DNA from: Flavobacteriaceae bacterium
GTDB taxonomy: Bacteria; Bacteroidota; Bacteroidia; Flavobacteriales; Flavobacteriaceae
NCBI GenBank assembly: GCA_002707025.1
Contig: PALG01000028.1
Coordinates: forward strand, 1 to 64,000
Length of the DNA: 64,000 bases
Reading direction: 5' to 3'
The position numbers and the translations under genes are program-made. Numbering within the stretch: the first letter of the stretch is position 1; the number at the start of each line of letters is the position of its first letter. Under the pieces are notes generated by a model, which worked only from the letters and a program-made list of their open reading frames with translations, was not told the DNA's origin and did no database searches. Shown here in pieces: positions 61,834 through 64,000 of the stretch.

Positions 61834-64000
61834 TTATTGATTTTGAATAAAACTTTCAATTTTCTGAAGTCTTTCTTCTTGTTTTTTTAAGGTTTCTTTT
61901 AATTGACGGTTTTCTTTTTCCAATTCAATTACATACAGAAAGAGTTCTTCAATTTTTTCAAGGTTTTTTACGGAAGTTTCCCCCAAGTTAATGGTCATTC
62001 CCTGCTGCTTCACTTCTGCAAAGGATTTGACCCCTGGCAAATGTCCTTTCTTCTGAATAAATTCAGCTACCACCTTTAAATCCTGAAACTGATAGTTAGG
62101 GTTGATGTTGGAACTTCCTTCAAAATAACTTTCAAACACATAGTCTGGATAAGTGGTCGTGGCACTTTGAAAATCGGTTGCCTCAGCGGTTCCATTAACC
62201 ACTAAGGGATTTCCGCCGCCAAGATTGATTACCACTCGATCGGTCCCCCCCTGAAGAAAACGAAAACTATCATTACTATCGCGATACTGTAATCCCCAGT
62301 TGGAAAATGTATTGGAATGTGCTACCACCATACGGTCGCTGTTGCTAGTTCCCCCTCCAAACATATGTATCATCGCTGGCGGGGTCCCTGAAGTAATAGG
62401 AAAGGAAATCGTGCTTTGATCGCTTGAAAAAGTAATATCGTCCCCTGTGTTTGCAACATCTAGAACGGTTCCAGTTCGAGACCAAAAGGAACTACTATTT
62501 GCCCAGCTTACATTTCCAGCACCATCGGTTTGCATAACCTGACCATTCGTTCCTCTTGAAGCAGGAAGGATGTAATTATTGGAGCTTGTGGTCCCAATGG
62601 AAACATTTCCCAAAAAATACCCTGCAAAAGTATTACTGCCACTTCTAAGTACTTCGGAGTAAACCCCATACTGATTAGTACCCCCCACCGTAGTGGGTAT
62701 AATAGCTCTAAGCCCATATTTATTACCCGTTCCACTATTGCCCGTATGCAAAGCGTCAAAAGCAATGGCATTACTGCTGTTATTGGTTTGAATTAAGGAG
62801 TAAAAACCTATGGAAGGGCCACTTCCTCCATTTAGTACATCACTATTATAGCCATAAAGCGTTCCCGAACTATTTCCGCCCGTATCCAATAACCGTTGCC
62901 GCACTCCAAACTGAGTGCCAGATCCACCCCCAACTGAAACCGTATTCCAGATCCCTGTAATATTTCCAGTGGAAGTTGATTGATTTGAGGTGTTGAGCAG
63001 TAAATTCCATTTACCACTGCCTCCACCCACATTATTTACCGTACTAATAATTCCAGCCTTTACCGCAGCATTTGAATTGTTTTCTACCTCAATACCACTC
63101 ACATTGGTGGGAGAAGCAGAGACATCAGAGTTAATCTCAACATCAATCCCCCTTAGTAAAAACCCTGAATTCGTTCCCGAAGCAAGATCAATTTTGAGTC
63201 CGTTATTATAATTCTCTGAAGCTCCCGCAGTAATATTCAATCTGGATTCATCGTTTGAAGTATCGCCAATAGCCAAAGCACCTTGTGTATACATATTATC
63301 TGTAATAGCATTGGGGGCAGTACCAGTACCCACTTCCAAGAAATCAGCATCTTCACTTCCAACTGTTGAAGCATCCACCCAATTTACGTTACCGCTCCCA
63401 TCGGTTTGCATTATTTGATTTGCAGTACCATCGGTTACAGGAAATGCATAACCTGTCCCTGTGGGATTACCAACTTGTAGTGTACCATTAGCTCTTAGAA
63501 CATTATTATCAAACTCGCCATAGATAAGCGGAGAAGTTGAATTTGAATTTTCGACAATTAAAGTATTTGAAACATTTGTTAGTGTAGCTCCAGATTGGTA
63601 GCCTAAAAACAAATTACCTGTACCCTCAATTACTTGTCCAGAAAAAGCCCCTAATAGTGTATTGTTACTACCCATATCGCCATTTCTACCAGCTTCATTA
63701 CCAATAACAGTATTATAATTTCCAGTAGTGGTAAATATTGAAGCAAAATACCCCAATAATGTATTTCCTATTCCAGTATTTCTAAAACCCGCTTGGTCTC
63801 CCACTGCAGTATTTCTACTTCCTGAAACATTTTCAGATAAGGTCCCTAAGCCAATTGCTGTATTGCCCGAGCCATTAATATTATCTGATAAAGAAGCGGT
63901 TCCAATGGCTAAATTTACACCCCCAGTTGTATTACTAAATAGTGCATTTGCTCCAATTGCTAAGTTATTGCCTCCGGTTGTGGTATTTTGTGCTGCACCT
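61834..64000 (-). CDS. Partial adhesin/tail-fibre-like protein with trimeric-autotransporter-like head repeats
   Basis: The frame is open across the right edge, so the N-terminus is missing. The visible part starts with YadA-head-like repeats (GxxNTAIG/NTLLG types: GSGNTAIGLGTLSENVSGS, GTGNLFLGYQSGA). The middle is rich in Gly/Asn/Ser, with repeated TDGSGNVNWV and TDGAGNVSWA blocks. The C-terminus is the intramolecular-chaperone-like module found on many Bacteroidota proteins (TYPDYVFESYF, KKGHLPGVKSFAEV, EKIEELFLYVIELEKENRQ), ending in a coiled coil. It is probably a surface trimer. GTG at 63804 is not the true start. Confidence 0.88.
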   Translation of the reverse strand, partial: GAAQNTTTGGNNLAIGANALFSNTTGGVNLAIGTASLSDNINGSGNTAIGLGTLSENVSGSRNTAVGDQAGFRNTGIGNTLLGYFASIFTTTGNYNTVIGNEAGRNGDMGSNNTLLGAFSGQVIEGTGNLFLGYQSGATLTNVSNTLIVENSNSTSPLIYGEFDNNVLRANGTLQVGNPTGTGYAFPVTDGTANQIMQTDGSGNVNWVDASTVGSEDADFLEVGTGTAPNAITDNMYTQGALAIGDTSNDESRLNITAGASENYNNGLKIDLASGTNSGFLLRGIDVEINSDVSASPTNVSGIEVENNSNAAVKAGIISTVNNVGGGSGKWNLLLNTSNQSTSTGNITGIWNTVSVGGGSGTQFGVRQRLLDTGGNSSGTLYGYNSDVLNGGSGPSIGFYSLIQTNNSSNAIAFDALHTGNSGTGNKYGLRAIIPTTVGGTNQYGVYSEVLRSGSNTFAGYFLGNVSIGTTSSNNYILPASRGTNGQVMQTDGAGNVSWANSSSFWSRTGTVLDVANTGDDITFSSDQSTISFPITSGTPPAMIHMFGGGTSNSDRMVVAHSNTFSNWGLQYRDSNDSFRFLQGGTDRVVINLGGGNPLVVNGTAEATDFQSATTTYPDYVFESYFEGSSNINPNYQFQDLKVVAEFIQKKGHLPGVKSFAEVKQQGMTINLGETSVKNLEKIEELFLYVIELEKENRQLKETLKKQEERLQKIESFIQNQ

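Overview
The window is a 64 kb piece of chromosome from a flavobacterium (Bacteroidota). The evidence is the GLPGLI-family proteins, DUF5686 and outer-membrane beta-barrel proteins with carboxypeptidase-regulatory-like N-termini, lipoproteins, a TonB_C protein pair, a fused 2-oxoacid dehydrogenase E1, a 46-bp/30-bp CRISPR array of the kind found with Bacteroidota type II-C systems, promoters of the TTG/TAnnTTTG type, and no clear Shine-Dalgarno sequences. No rRNA or tRNA gene was seen.

Layout. 1-1982: a CRISPR array (26 identical full repeats plus the end of another) running off the left edge, with no cas gene in view. 2261-8425: a patchy accessory stretch with an amidohydrolase lipoprotein, a frameshifted HNH nuclease, a DUF2975/Cro-like regulator/esterase operon lying between two copies of a ~95-bp repeat, and an orphan protein. 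8433-26822: one long minus-strand phenylacetate (paa) catabolic cluster. In transcription order it is a TetR-type regulator, then paaE-A-B-C-D, a VOC protein, paaG, a four-helix-bundle protein, paaH, paaI, paaJ, paaZ, an enoyl-CoA hydratase-like protein, an S41 peptidase, paaY, a 2-oxoacid dehydrogenase E2, a second four-helix-bundle protein and a fused E1. 26913-29009: a divergent aromatic amino acid hydroxylase and a rhodanese. 29004-39582: a DUF4230 protein, a papain-like protease/caspase-like protein/lipoprotein operon, and an outer-membrane barrel with two GLPGLI proteins. 39669-64000: mostly housekeeping genes (deoxynucleoside kinase, polyphosphate kinase, membrane pyrophosphatase, pdhB, etfBA, bifunctional nuclease, CNT nucleoside transporter, thyA, folA, fabD) and, at the right edge, a partial adhesin/tail-fibre-like protein.

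How the genes work together. Phenylacetyl-CoA is epoxidised by PaaABC(D)E, isomerised by PaaG, opened and oxidised by PaaZ, and beta-oxidised by PaaJ, PaaH and hydratases; PaaI and PaaY would act as CoA-thioester safety valves. No phenylacetate-CoA ligase (PaaK) is present, but E1 and E2 of a 2-oxoacid dehydrogenase are. This suggests, without proving, direct oxidative decarboxylation of phenylpyruvate to phenylacetyl-CoA. A near-perfect PaaR-type palindrome sits between the -33 and -7 elements of the paaE promoter.

The most unusual feature is how many repeat families occupy the paa region: a CCCCCTT/AAGGGGG palindrome that also appears in frame inside proteins, heptanucleotide arrays next to both four-helix-bundle genes, an 82-bp tandem repeat that supplies a stop codon, and three 39-bp hairpin units with compensatory base changes. 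All functional names come from reading the sequence; no database search was possible.
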